A DNA stretch of 60,117 bases from Aureispira sp964445645 (GCA_964445645.1 CAYULH010000014.1:1-60117), one strand, 5' to 3'. Counted from the first letter of the stretch, positions 25,293-34,655 are shown. Notes: generated by a model from the letters alone, not told the origin. Translations and numbers: made by a program.

Positions 25293-26141
25293 TTAAGTTC
25301 TAACCTGCTTAATGATTTGAACAACACGGCGTATAACTTTTTTCCGAATTTCTTGTTCCATAACTCGATCAGGTATATTTAGAATATATTGAAACTTAAA
25401 AACTACGGCATCTTTTTGAATAGAAACCGCCTTGAGGTGGTAAGAGTCTTCCTTAATATTATCCTTGTAGTCGGTTAGAGAATTAATTAAATCCTGTTCC
25501 AATTCACTTACTGTTTGTATGGCACTTAGGCTAATCTCAAACTCAATACTTGTTTTCTTAATGATACGTTTGGTATAATTAATTACCTCCGAAGCATAGA
25601 CCGTACTATTGGGCAGGGTAACAACATCATCATCATCGGTCAGCAAACTAAACATACTAATCGATATATCCAATACCCTTCCTTTGTTGTTGCCCACCTT
25701 CACATGATCGCCCACTGCAATATTATTAGAAAAGGTAATCAACATACCTCCAATCAAATTAGAAATATAATCCTTGGATATGATAGCAATAGCGGCTGCA
25801 ATAATACTTAAGGAAGCAAAAAATTCCCGTACATCTACCCTAAACAATCCGAGTACACCCAGCAAAGCAACAACAACTATCAGTAGGATATAAATATTAT
25901 TAATTCCTACTATAATATTGTCCGTTTGGTGGAGAGCTAATGCTTTGCGCTTGCGGTACCAAAACACCAATAATTCTCTTGCCAATGCCAATAACACTAC
26001 AAAATAAAAGAAACCTAAAACATGATCCAACAAATATAAACCTTTGTCTTTCAATCCCAAGGGAGCCGACCAAATATCAATGTTGTAACGCATTAGCACC
26101 AAAACAATGATGGCAACTACCTTGATAATTATACTTTGCAT
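25293..26141 (-). CDS. MscS-family mechanosensitive ion channel
   Basis: 282 aa, three or four N-terminal membrane helices. The pore-lining TM3 is IIAAAIAIISKDYISNLIGG, followed by the MscS beta domain (GDHVKVGNNKGRVLDISISM, VVTLPNSTVYASEVINYTKR). Opens on membrane tension to release small solutes. First gene of the ATP-grasp/AstE operon; 26142-26400 upstream should hold the promoter and is AT-rich. Confidence 0.92.
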   Translation of the reverse strand: MQSIIIKVVAIIVLVLMRYNIDIWSAPLGLKDKGLYLLDHVLGFFYFVVLLALARELLVFWYRKRKALALHQTDNIIVGINNIYILLIVVVALLGVLGLFRVDVREFFASLSIIAAAIAIISKDYISNLIGGMLITFSNNIAVGDHVKVGNNKGRVLDISISMFSLLTDDDDVVTLPNSTVYASEVINYTKRIIKKTSIEFEISLSAIQTVSELEQDLINSLTDYKDNIKEDSYHLKAVSIQKDAVVFKFQYILNIPDRVMEQEIRKKVIRRVVQIIKQVRT

Positions 26142-26400
26142 AGTAAATGTTTTTTTTACTCCGTACTAATCTGTGATAAACAAAATTCATCCAGCTTAGA
26201 TTTCTTCAACTAAAATAGACTTTATTCTATAACGCTTAATCTTTATGCTGGTTTTTTATTCCATCCTAGCATTTTTTTAACTTTGACTTTACCACCACCA
26301 CAATCCAAGCACGTATACATTTTTGAGGGATTCTTTTTGTTACCGTATGCGTAAGTTGTACTTTGCAAAAAATATTAGCCGTTACAAAATTACAGATCAC

Positions 26401-27132
26401 ATGTCTACATGGTTTGCCACTTGGTTTGACTCCTCCTATTACCACTTATTGTACCAACACAGAGACGATACAGAAGCACAATTTTTCATGGATCAATTGG
26501 TCAATTATTTGGCCCCAGCACCCCACAGTCGGCTATTGGATTTGGCTTGTGGCAAGGGCCGCCACTCCATTTACCTCGCCCAAAAAGGCTATGATGTAGT
26601 AGGCGTAGATTTATCGCCCGAAAGTATTGCCCATGCCCAACAATTTGAGCACGAGCGCCTGCATTTTGCCACACACGATATGCGCCAAAACTTGGACTTG
26701 CCGCCCTTTGATTATGTGTTCAATCTCTTCACCAGTTTTGGATATTTCCCAACAGAAGCCGAGCATATCCAAACCCTACAGGCCATGCGCCAAAGCCTAA
26801 AAGATAACAACAGCCGTTTGGTTATTGATTTTTTTAATGCGCCACAAGTGATTGCCAATTTGGTATTGCAAGAAGAAAAAACCTTATCGGGCATTACCTT
26901 TCGCCTTCAACGGTATGTAGAAAATGGCTACATCATCAAGGATATTCGTTTTGCCGATCAAGGGCAGGAATTCCATTTCCAAGAACGGGTTCGAGCCTTC
27001 AATTTGGCCGATTTTGAGCGGCTGCTGCCACAAGCCAATTTGCGCTTGGTCGAAACCTTTGGCAGTTACGATTTGCAAGCTTATGATTCGGCTACTTCTC
27101 CTCGTCTTATTATTGTGGCCGAACAATGCTAG
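26401..27132 (+). CDS. Class I SAM-dependent methyltransferase
   Basis: 243 aa from ATG 26401 (MSTWFATWFDSSYYH); the frame is open upstream but family members start here. SAM motif I is LLDLACGKGRHSIYLAQ, with the acidic residue in VVGVDLSPESI. FDYVFNLFTSFGYF is the motif II/III region. Substrate unknown. The PAP2 gene start overlaps its end by 7 bp. Confidence 0.9.
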   Translation: MSTWFATWFDSSYYHLLYQHRDDTEAQFFMDQLVNYLAPAPHSRLLDLACGKGRHSIYLAQKGYDVVGVDLSPESIAHAQQFEHERLHFATHDMRQNLDLPPFDYVFNLFTSFGYFPTEAEHIQTLQAMRQSLKDNNSRLVIDFFNAPQVIANLVLQEEKTLSGITFRLQRYVENGYIIKDIRFADQGQEFHFQERVRAFNLADFERLLPQANLRLVETFGSYDLQAYDSATSPRLIIVAEQC

Positions 27133-27710
27133 AATCCTTATTGGCTATAGATCATGCTTTATTTGCCTTGCTCAACCAAGAATGGTGTCATCCTTGGTTG
27201 GATGCACTTATGCCCATCTGGCGCACCAAAACCACTTGGATTCCCTTGTATATCCTTTTGCTTTTGGTCTTTGTTAGAACCTACAAATGGAACACCCTCT
27301 GGATTTTGCTGCTTATTGGGGCCAGTATTGCACTCGCTGACCAGACCAGTAGTATTTGGATCAAACATAGTGTAGAGCGTTTGCGCCCTTGTAGAGAGCC
27401 TCTAATTATGGATCAAGTAAGAATATTAGTGCATTGCGGCACGGGCTTTAGTTTTACTTCGTCTCATGCTTGCAATCATTTTGCCTTGGTGATGCAGTTA
27501 TTTTTGCTCTTCCGCCAACAGTGGAAAGCTATTTATTGGTGGGCATGGTTTGCTTGGGCAAGCTTGGTTGCTTATGGACAAGTGTATGTGGGTGTGCATT
27601 ATCCATTGGATGTATTGGCTGGGGCTTTGGTAGGTATGGCTTTGGCAATGCTCGTCTACAGCATAGGAAAAAGGCTAAACATTGTTGCCAAGCTCAACCT
27701 ACCCATCTAA
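27126..27710 (+). CDS. PAP2-family membrane phosphatase
   Basis: 194 aa with about five membrane helices. The three phosphatase motifs are KHSVERLRP, SSHA (in FTFSSHA-like FTSSHACNHF) and GVHYPLDV. Likely acts on undecaprenyl pyrophosphate or lipid phosphates. Translationally coupled to the methyltransferase; terminator at 27721. Confidence 0.9.
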   Translation: MLESLLAIDHALFALLNQEWCHPWLDALMPIWRTKTTWIPLYILLLLVFVRTYKWNTLWILLLIGASIALADQTSSIWIKHSVERLRPCREPLIMDQVRILVHCGTGFSFTSSHACNHFALVMQLFLLFRQQWKAIYWWAWFAWASLVAYGQVYVGVHYPLDVLAGALVGMALAMLVYSIGKRLNIVAKLNLPI

Positions 27711-27720
27711 ACAAAAAAAC

Positions 27721-27753
27721 AGGGACTCTTGCCTAGGCAAGAGTCCCCTTTTT
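27721..27753 (+). terminator. Rho-independent terminator
   Basis: GGGACTCTTGC/GCAAGAGTCCC around CTAG, followed by CTTTTT. 27754-27976 has no gene that I can support. Confidence 0.93.
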
Positions 27754-27976
27754 CAAAGTATGTGTGTATAGATACTCAGAAATTTTTAACGAGTATATGT
27801 ATGTGTAATACTATGAGTATATTATGCTTAAATCAAGTAATATTATCTTCAATACCTTAATAATAGTGCCTTCTTCTAAAATGTTACTGCACAAAAACGC
27901 CATAAATTTATATTGGCAATTTAAAATACCTACTGTCCAGATTCTGACGTATAGTTAGTGTTATTCTCCATATTCC

Positions 27977-28008
27977 TTGGCACATTTCAATACAACATAC
28001 TATCTTTG
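27977..28008 (+). promoter_or_regulatory. Candidate promoter of the rhodanese gene
   Basis: TTG at 27977-27979 and TATCTTTG at 28001-28008, 21 nt apart; the ATG is 37 nt further on. Confidence 0.5.
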
Positions 28009-28044
28009 GTCAACTTATTTTTTCCGTCTTTACTTAGTTCAACT

Positions 28045-28575
28045 ATGCAATTTTCCTTCAAAATACTACTCCTATTTGTTTTTATTATATTGCTAATAGT
28101 TGGTGTGGGCTTTGGCGCACGCTGGTACAAAGCATTAACAGCGTCTAGCTACCAAGATTTACTATCTGCCCTTTATGAAGATTCTGTTCCTAGATTGCAG
28201 GTACATGAAATAAATACCTTGGAGGATTTTGTCATTTTAGATACTCGATTGCCCAGTGAATATCAAGTGAGTCATCTCAAAGGCGCACAATTGGTCAATT
28301 ATCAAGCCCCCGACTGGACAGTGATAGAAAACATAGACAAAGAGCAAAAAATCTTAATTTATTGTTCTGTAGGTTATAGAAGTGAACGGATTGGCGAGGA
28401 ATTATTGGAACGTGGTTTTAAGCAAGTCTATAATTTGCATGGGGGTATTTTTGAATGGGTCAATGAGGGGCAAACAGTAGTGAATAAACAAGGGCAAGCT
28501 GTTCAAACAATACACGGTTATGGGCCACGCTGGGGCAAGTGGGTCACTGCACCTGTTGAGGTGGTTTATGACTGA
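28045..28575 (+). CDS. Membrane-anchored rhodanese-domain protein
   Basis: 176 aa from ATG 28045 (MQFSFKILLLFVF); residues 4-25 form a membrane anchor, so the domain is probably periplasmic. Rhodanese fold with the active-site loop IYCSVGYRSE (Cys ~111), the DTRLPSEYQVSHLKGA motif and NLHGGIFEW. Sulfurtransferase or thiol-related role; acceptor unknown. Normal length for a single-domain member plus anchor. Confidence 0.88.
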   Translation: MQFSFKILLLFVFIILLIVGVGFGARWYKALTASSYQDLLSALYEDSVPRLQVHEINTLEDFVILDTRLPSEYQVSHLKGAQLVNYQAPDWTVIENIDKEQKILIYCSVGYRSERIGEELLERGFKQVYNLHGGIFEWVNEGQTVVNKQGQAVQTIHGYGPRWGKWVTAPVEVVYD

Positions 28576-28725
28576 TTTTTGCGGCTGCTTTTTTTGCAAA
28601 AAAAGCTCAATTAATTTGATCGCAGAGGAACTTTTGGGGAGAAAAAAAGGTTATAATAAAGATAGCTTAAAACAACTACAAGCTACTGTATTTTAGTCAA
28701 TTACATCCACCCAAACATCTTATTT

Positions 28726-28938
28726 ATGCTTAGAAACTCCATCATCTCCACCAGCATTGCTAGTCTTGGCTATGAACCCAAGCAATCCACCTTAGAAATT
28801 GAATTTTTGGAAGGTGCTGTTTATCAATACCACAATATTCCCACCGCTGTCTACTTGAGCTTTGTAAACGCCAAATCTCGTGGCCGTTTCTTTAACGACC
28901 ACATCAAGCCTCATTACAAATACAACCGAGCCTGCTAA
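28726..28938 (+). CDS. KTSC-domain protein
   Basis: 70 aa, a single KTSC domain: SIASLGYEPKQSTLEIEF, VYQYHNIPTAVYLSF, KSRGRFFNDHIKPHYKY. In other proteins this domain follows lysyl-tRNA synthetase or stands alone and is thought to bind nucleic acid. Monocistronic. Confidence 0.85.
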   Translation: MLRNSIISTSIASLGYEPKQSTLEIEFLEGAVYQYHNIPTAVYLSFVNAKSRGRFFNDHIKPHYKYNRAC

Positions 28939-28946
28939 GTTATTTT

Positions 28947-29174
28947 CTATTCCGTAGACTTCTTATTAAAAATATCCAATAACTTTAGGCCATTCTTGAG
29001 CTCCTGCTCAATATCCTCCAACTCTACTACAGCTCCCATAGCTGCCATATTCATAATGTAATGTTTCATCGAGTGCTTTAAGGCATCTTCCAACAAGGAG
29101 ATGGCAGCACTGTTGGGATTTTCTTTTTTGAGTACTTTGAGCGCAGCTATGATAGCTTTGGTAGTTGGTTGCAT
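28947..29174 (-). CDS. Small helical protein of unknown function
   Basis: 75 aa, convergent with the KTSC gene (8 bp between stops). Helical, with the hydrophobic pattern AIIAALKVLKKENPNSAAIS and LEDIEQELKNGLKLLDIF. Not recognised. Confidence 0.6.
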   Translation of the reverse strand: MQPTTKAIIAALKVLKKENPNSAAISLLEDALKHSMKHYIMNMAAMGAVVELEDIEQELKNGLKLLDIFNKKSTE

Positions 29175-29280
29175 TTGCTTTATTTATAGTTTTACAATCA
29201 TTATTAGCAATAAAGCTCCAAATTACTATTATTTATCGAACTTTGCTTCATTTATTGTGAATTTTTAATCAAAAATTGTC

Positions 29281-29889
29281 ATGCCCTCTACTACCTGCAT
29301 CCTTATACTTTGTAAAAATCCCATTCTAGGAAAAGCCAAAACACGCCTAGCAAAGAGCATTGGGCAAAAAAAAGCATTGGAAATTTATCATTTTTTGTTG
29401 GAACATACCGCCCAAATAGTTGCAGAAGTAGCTTGTGACAAACGTATTTTTTATTCCGATTCTATATTAACAGAGGATGCCTTTCAGGGTGATAATTATT
29501 ACAAAAAACTACAAGCAAAGGGCGATTTGGGCAATCGTATGAAAGTGGCTTTTGAGAATGCTTTTGCAGCCGGCTACCAACGTGCTGTCATCATAGGAAG
29601 TGATTGTTACGAATTGTCTAGCCCTATCCTCAACGATGCCTTAGCAGCTTTAGAAAACAGTGAGACGGTCTTTGGTCCAGCCAAAGATGGCGGCTATTAT
29701 CTCATGGGAATGCGCCAATTGATTCCAGCCGTTTTTGAGAATCAACCTTGGAGCCAAGCCAATCTATTGTCCAATACCCTCCAAACCCTTAACCAATTGG
29801 GCCACAGCCACCAATTGCTGCCTACATTGAGCGATGTGGATTATTTGGAAGACTTGCCAATGCACATAAGAGAGCAATTTGGGATTTAG
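29281..29889 (+). CDS. DUF2064/TIGR04282-type glycosyltransferase
   Basis: 202 aa, GT-A-like nucleotidyl/glycosyl transferase related to the family annotated in arsenosugar biosynthesis. Landmarks: ILCKNPILGKAKTRLAKSIG near the start (nucleotide binding), GDLGNRMKVAFENAF, VIIGSDCYELS (DxD-like), FGPAKDGGYYLMGM. No arsenic or radical-SAM partner lies beside it. Confidence 0.88.
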   Translation: MPSTTCILILCKNPILGKAKTRLAKSIGQKKALEIYHFLLEHTAQIVAEVACDKRIFYSDSILTEDAFQGDNYYKKLQAKGDLGNRMKVAFENAFAAGYQRAVIIGSDCYELSSPILNDALAALENSETVFGPAKDGGYYLMGMRQLIPAVFENQPWSQANLLSNTLQTLNQLGHSHQLLPTLSDVDYLEDLPMHIREQFGI

Positions 29890-30040
29890 ATACCCAGCAT
29901 TTTTCCATTCCAATATCACCCTATTCCCAACAAAAGATAGTTTAATTTTGAGGACAGAGCAGAATAATTTCTTTACTTTTAAGATCTTGCCTACAATAAT
30001 ACTTCGTGGATTTTTTATTTTTTTACACTCGCAAAGCGAT

Positions 30041-30074
30041 CTGACTTAGTTTGTACAGTGTACAGACTAATCAG
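30041..30074. repeat. Hairpin centred on GTAC-AGT-GTAC
   Basis: A 15-bp stem with one bulged C around loop AGT (CTGACTTAGTTTGTAC on the left). It has the same TAC-AGT-GTA centre as the hairpins at 1323 and 51304-51452. Upstream of the papain-like protease gene. Confidence 0.7.
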
Positions 30075-30093
30075 TAAGCTAAAAAATCATCTT

Positions 30094-30166
30094 GTATCTA
30101 TTTGATTATCATCGTTTTATGACCTTAGCTTGTTTTTCTGTAATAATCTGATAATCAAATAGATAC
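30094..30166. repeat. 18-bp perfect inverted repeat with 37-nt loop
   Basis: GTATCTATTTGATTATCA (30094-30111) and its exact complement (30149-30166). It lies 20 bp after the hairpin at 30041 and 58 bp before the protease ATG, so both would be in the leader RNA. The rest of 29890-30224 shows no gene. Confidence 0.85.
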
Positions 30167-30224
30167 GATTTCCAACGAAGTAAGGTTACAACAGAAAATT
30201 AATTAAACTAATACCAACAAAAAG

Positions 30225-31781
30225 ATGGCTATCAGATTTCGCCCAGACGAACAACCCAACAACAATCCAAATCGAGGTGGCGGCAGACGCGGCAATGGCA
30301 ACAATGGCAGGCTTATTATGGCCCTCCTGCTCTTCGTTTTTCGCTACCCCAAAATAGGTATTCCGCTGCTTATTATAGCTGGAGTAGTTTACGTCTTTAT
30401 GGGCGATGGTCTCCAAAACACCCCTCCCCCCAACCAAGAACAACGTTATTCTATGGGGGGCAATATTGACCAAGAACGTTACAAAGAATACAAGGTTTTT
30501 GCGGCACTCTCTTCCTCTAGCCCCAAGTACAAGCTCCCCAAAAGGGCTTCACTCAGGCGTTTTGCACCTACGCCACGCAATCAAGGACAACAAGGCTCTT
30601 GTGTTGGTTGGGCCAGTTCTTATGCCGCCCGAACAATTCTCGAAGCCGTACGCACCGGCAGCAATCCCAATCAGTTGGCTTACAGCCCTTCTTTTTTGTA
30701 CAATCAAATTGGCGTGCCCAATTGCCAAGGTGCATTTACAGGAGAGGCATTAGAACACATGAAAAATAAGGGACTAATCGAGTTTTCCAAATTTCCCTAT
30801 GACCCCAATAGCTGCAACCACAAACCCAACTCACAAGAATTGCGTGAAGCGATGAACCACCGCATCAAAGGCTACAATCGCCTCACCAAAACAGGCCGCA
30901 ATTACGATGTAGACCTAGAAGCCGTCAAACAAAATATAGCGCAAGGTGCGCCCGTGATTATTGCCGCCAAAGTCCCCTACTCCTTTCAGAATATGATTGG
31001 CAAAAAACTTTGGCAACCTACCAGTGCCGAACGCCGACAAGTCGATCGGCTAGGCGGTCATGCTATGTGTCTAATTGGTTATGATGATACTAAACAATTA
31101 TTTGAAATTCAGAATAGTTGGGGAACCGAATGGGGCGATAATGGCTTTGTGTATGTCAAATACAACGATTTTAAGATTTTTTGTAGAGAGGCTTATGGTA
31201 TTTTTCCTGAACAAAAAGCAAGCACCAAAGCCGCCACAGAAATTGCCATTGAATGTGGCATTTACAGCCCCAACCGCAAAACGGGCTTCAACTTGCGTCG
31301 AATCAAGGGCAATCTTTTTGAAACCACTAGCCCTATCAAAAAAGGCACTCCTTTCAAAGTCGAAATCACCAATTCATTAGAGTGCTTTACCTATGTATTT
31401 AGCAAGGAAGTAGACCAAGGCAATCGCCAAGGAGCAGCCATTAAGGTTTTTCCGCCGTCCAATCAATATTCACCTTATTTGGGGATTGTGGGCACACGCC
31501 TATTTCCAAGAGAAGGGGTTTTGGAAGCCGACCAAGCAGGCAATCGGGATTATATGGCTATTGTTTATTCCAAAAAAGAACTCAATCCCGACCAAATTCG
31601 CCAACGCATAGACCAAGCTGGACGTGGCAATTTTTATGATAATGTCATGGCTGCTCTAGGCAAACGTGCCTTTAGCAATTTAAATTACACCAAAACATCG
31701 GGCAACAGCATTGCTTTTAAACAACGCATCAGTTCCAATCAAGATATTGCAGTAGTCGTTATTGCTATGGACAAAAGATAA
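30225..31781 (+). CDS. Papain-family (C1) cysteine protease, membrane-anchored
   Basis: 518 aa. Residues 1-28 are a Gly/Asn/Arg-rich cytoplasmic tail, and residues ~29-62 a hydrophobic anchor (LIMALLLFVFRY...IGIPLLIIAGVVYVFMG). The protease domain has catalytic Cys in QGSCVGWASSYA, His in GGHAMCLIGYDD and Asn in IQNSWGTEWGDNGFVYV. The C-terminal ~170 residues form a beta-rich domain (GTPFKVEITNSLECFTYVFS) like the DUF4384-type modules of surface proteins. No propeptide of the papain type is obvious. Probable role: processing at the cell surface. Confidence 0.88.
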   Translation: MAIRFRPDEQPNNNPNRGGGRRGNGNNGRLIMALLLFVFRYPKIGIPLLIIAGVVYVFMGDGLQNTPPPNQEQRYSMGGNIDQERYKEYKVFAALSSSSPKYKLPKRASLRRFAPTPRNQGQQGSCVGWASSYAARTILEAVRTGSNPNQLAYSPSFLYNQIGVPNCQGAFTGEALEHMKNKGLIEFSKFPYDPNSCNHKPNSQELREAMNHRIKGYNRLTKTGRNYDVDLEAVKQNIAQGAPVIIAAKVPYSFQNMIGKKLWQPTSAERRQVDRLGGHAMCLIGYDDTKQLFEIQNSWGTEWGDNGFVYVKYNDFKIFCREAYGIFPEQKASTKAATEIAIECGIYSPNRKTGFNLRRIKGNLFETTSPIKKGTPFKVEITNSLECFTYVFSKEVDQGNRQGAAIKVFPPSNQYSPYLGIVGTRLFPREGVLEADQAGNRDYMAIVYSKKELNPDQIRQRIDQAGRGNFYDNVMAALGKRAFSNLNYTKTSGNSIAFKQRISSNQDIAVVVIAMDKR

Positions 31782-32012
31782 CACAAGTACGATATACAAT
31801 AGACACAGCAGCACTGTTTTAGGAATAATAATTCTTAGAATGGTGCTTTTTGATTTAAAACAAGAAACACAATAGATTTTTGTTAAAAACCGTTAAGAAT
31901 AAAAGATAAAAATTAGAATTTTGGCATTTTTTTAGTTGCAGAATTAATAATTCAATATCAAATTTCCATTCTTAATTATCACTATTCTCTAACACTCTAC
32001 AACTGCTGCATA

Positions 32013-32627
32013 ATGGCTTACAACTCTACGCTCAAACTTACTATTCTGATTGGTTTAATTTTCTCCTTACTAGGTACCAACAGCCACGCTCAAGCGTGGA
32101 AATTAGCCAAAAGTAAAAATGGCGTAACGGTAGAAACTCGCTTTATCAAGGGGTGGAGCATCAAACAATACCGAGCAACCGTTTACATCAAAACTACCCT
32201 AGAGGAAGCGGTAGAAACCTATCGAAATCCAGCAAAACGCAAAAGCTTTATGGCGAGAAGTTTAGTTGTAGAAAACCTAAAAGTAAATTCTAAAAACGAC
32301 ATTATCACTTACAATGTCGTCAAAGCACCTTGGCCCGTTACCAATAGAGATAACATCACCCACTCTATTTTCACCTATTCGCCCAACAAAGTATACGTAA
32401 AAATGAAATCCATCCCCGACTATATTCCCAAAAAGGAAGAGTTTGTACGCATCCCTAGATCCGAAGGCTTTTGGATATTTGAAGACCAAGGCAATGGCAC
32501 GATTAAGGTAGTGCAACAATCGGTTGCTGATTTGGGGGGCAGTGTGCCAGACTGGGCCGTTAATTCCTCTATTGTAGAAGGGCCTTATGATGTATTATTG
32601 GCACTCAAAAATGTGCTGGAGCAATAA
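32013..32627 (+). CDS. START-domain lipid-binding protein, exported
   Basis: 204 aa with signal peptide (LTILIGLIFSLLGTNSHAQ). START/Bet v1-like body: WKLAKSKNGVTVETR, VYIKTTLEEAVETYRNP, VVKAPWPVTNRD, ADLGGSVPDWAVN. A hydrophobic ligand pocket is known for the family; ligand unknown. 31782-32012 has no other feature. Confidence 0.85.
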   Translation: MAYNSTLKLTILIGLIFSLLGTNSHAQAWKLAKSKNGVTVETRFIKGWSIKQYRATVYIKTTLEEAVETYRNPAKRKSFMARSLVVENLKVNSKNDIITYNVVKAPWPVTNRDNITHSIFTYSPNKVYVKMKSIPDYIPKKEEFVRIPRSEGFWIFEDQGNGTIKVVQQSVADLGGSVPDWAVNSSIVEGPYDVLLALKNVLEQ

Positions 32628-32704
32628 TTTATACAAGCACCACAAAAGACTAGAAGCCATTCCAAATGAAGGGAATGGCTTCTATTTTATTATACTAACG
32701 GCTA

Positions 32705-33205
32705 TCAAGCAGACTGATTTAGAATAGAATGGATGGTATATTGATTGGCAGGCTCTTTTTCTTGTAATTTTCGCATTTCGGCAGCCGTATTTTTTAAATC
32801 CACACGCAATAAGAGCTCAAACGGAATATTAAAACTAATGGCTATTCTACGAGCAAGCATTGGAGTGAGCGGCCTTGCCCCCTCTATGTACTTACGCAAA
32901 TTAGAATCCTTCATCCCCCAGACCTCCGCCAATTGCTTTTTGGGAATTTTGGCAATATCCTTAAACAATTGCATCCCTTTTTTGATATAAAAACCAACAG
33001 GTTGAACATCTCTTGGTGAGCTGGCTTGCACACAGAGTTGCATTTCTAATTTGAGATGAAACAACGCCTCTTCTAGTTGCTCCTCTAGGCTACGGGCATT
33101 ATAATGTTGCTTTAGATGCTCTCGAAAAGATAATTTTTGTTGTGTGGTCACTTTGCTCGGACTATTTAATCCAATTCGTGCTTCTAGTTCTGTATTATCT
33201 GGCAT
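32705..33205 (-). CDS. HTH (XRE-like) regulator, possible antitoxin
   Basis: 166 aa from ATG 33205 (MPDNTELEARIG); an ATG two codons upstream is also possible. The C-terminal half holds a helix-turn-helix (IPKKQLAEVWGMKDSNLRKY, then LARRIAISFNIPFELLLRVD). The N-terminal part is helical and acidic. It follows the GNAT-like gene by 166 bp on the same strand. The order toxin-antitoxin with an HTH antitoxin is known in several TA families; here it is inference. Confidence 0.7.
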   Translation of the reverse strand: MPDNTELEARIGLNSPSKVTTQQKLSFREHLKQHYNARSLEEQLEEALFHLKLEMQLCVQASSPRDVQPVGFYIKKGMQLFKDIAKIPKKQLAEVWGMKDSNLRKYIEGARPLTPMLARRIAISFNIPFELLLRVDLKNTAAEMRKLQEKEPANQYTIHSILNQSA

Positions 33206-33371
33206 AGTCAAGTTGATTTAGGTGGAAGTTGTTTATGAGAATAGGTGGCAGCTTTCTACAAAGTTGTTTAAAAACAAAATTTGCTCTAATTTGCTACGCC
33301 CATGAGTTCACCTTATGAGTAGCAATAAGCTGTTTTCAAACATTTCTACAAAAAGACAGCAAATATTCGTA

Positions 33372-33902
33372 TTAAGAACGTACTAAGTATTTTTCTATCA
33401 ATTTATTGCCTGCCTCTTTGGTTATAAATAACAGATTGCTATCTTCCCAGCGTTTCGCACCATATTTTTGGCAGTATAGGCTCATGAGGCGAATTTCGTG
33501 TGCTGGATTTTTTTCTCCTACTTCAAATGCAAGAATACCTTTATTATAATGCTGACCAAATTTGGAACTCAATAAATAAGCATAAGCCAACAAACACCCT
33601 GCTACATAATTATAGCGTTTGGATTGGCCAAAATTGTGCGGTGCCACCTCTAGCAAAGGCATAAAAGGCAATAGTGGCTCGGTTCCTCCTTGTGGTTGAA
33701 GTTGAAACGCCATACAACCTTCCAACGCTTCTGAATCTGCAATTTTCAAAGCATAAGTGGTACAATTTTTTAGTCCTTTTAGTTGTTTTGCAAAATTAAA
33801 ATGCCATCCTTCTTGCATAGAAGGCAATTCATTAGCTCCTATTCCTACAATCACCGCCTCTACCAAGGTTGCGGCAGCTACATCCAAAACATTCACTTCC
33901 AT
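33372..33902 (-). CDS. GNAT-like acetyltransferase, possible toxin partner
   Basis: 176 aa. The second half reads like a GNAT core: LLEVAPHNFGQSKRYNYVAG (region of acetyl-CoA binding), LLAYAYLLSSKFGQHYNKGI, RLMSLYCQKYGAKRWEDSN and TKEAGNKLIEKYL. The usual Q/RxxGxG/A loop is degenerate (SKRYNYVAGCL). It is upstream of an HTH gene, the arrangement seen for GNAT toxins with DNA-binding antitoxins. It could equally be a housekeeping acetyltransferase. Confidence 0.65.
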   Translation of the reverse strand: MEVNVLDVAAATLVEAVIVGIGANELPSMQEGWHFNFAKQLKGLKNCTTYALKIADSEALEGCMAFQLQPQGGTEPLLPFMPLLEVAPHNFGQSKRYNYVAGCLLAYAYLLSSKFGQHYNKGILAFEVGEKNPAHEIRLMSLYCQKYGAKRWEDSNLLFITKEAGNKLIEKYLVRS

Positions 33903-34106
33903 ATTTCGTCTATCTTATTAACAACAAAAATAGCTTTTTAGTTGTACATTTTGTATAATTTTTTACTTTTTTATTTTTTTTGTCAAAAGTGACACTCCTC
34001 CTAAACTATTAAGAAAGCAGCTTGTAAGATATAAGACCTGTTCGCATCTTTACTTCTTTCCAATACAATTCATTGACACTGTACCAAATCTATCAAAGCA
34101 ACCATT

Positions 34107-34655
34107 ATGAAAGTTTTAACTTGGAGTATTTTATTAAGTTTATTTTGCTGGAGTTCCACACCAGAATCTGTACATGATTTTACCATGAACAATATAGATG
34201 GTGAACCCGTGTCGCTAAGTACCTACCAAGGAAAGGTATTATTAATTGTGAATACTGCTAGTAAATGTGGCCTAACTCCTCAATATAAGGATTTACAAAA
34301 TTTGTATGAAGAATACCAAGAGCAAGGATTAGAAATACTAGGCTTTCCTGCCAATAACTTTATGGCCCAAGAACCGGGCAAAAATGCCAAAATCAAACAA
34401 TTTTGTAAAGACAAATACCAAGTAACTTTTCCCATGTTCTCCAAAATTTCGGTCAAAGGCCACGAAATACATCCTTTGTATGCTTATTTGACTAGAAAAG
34501 AACAAAATGGGGTACTAGATGCGCCAGTAGCGTGGAATTTTCAGAAATTCTTAATAGACCGCCAAGGAAAAGTGATAAAATCCTTTGCTCCAAGAGACAA
34601 AGTAACGGATAACAAGGTCTTGAGAGCCATCAAGAAAGCACTAAAAAAGAAATAG
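34107..34655 (+). CDS. Glutathione peroxidase-family protein
   Basis: 182 aa with an N-terminal signal/anchor (LTWSILLSLFCWSS). Peroxidase fold: LLIVNTASKCGLTPQY (peroxidatic Cys, not selenocysteine), ILGFPANNFMAQEPG with Gln/Asn, and VAWNFQKFLIDRQG with the Trp. Reduces peroxides in the periplasm, probably with thioredoxin-like reductants. Terminator at 34672. Confidence 0.92.
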   Translation: MKVLTWSILLSLFCWSSTPESVHDFTMNNIDGEPVSLSTYQGKVLLIVNTASKCGLTPQYKDLQNLYEEYQEQGLEILGFPANNFMAQEPGKNAKIKQFCKDKYQVTFPMFSKISVKGHEIHPLYAYLTRKEQNGVLDAPVAWNFQKFLIDRQGKVIKSFAPRDKVTDNKVLRAIKKALKKK

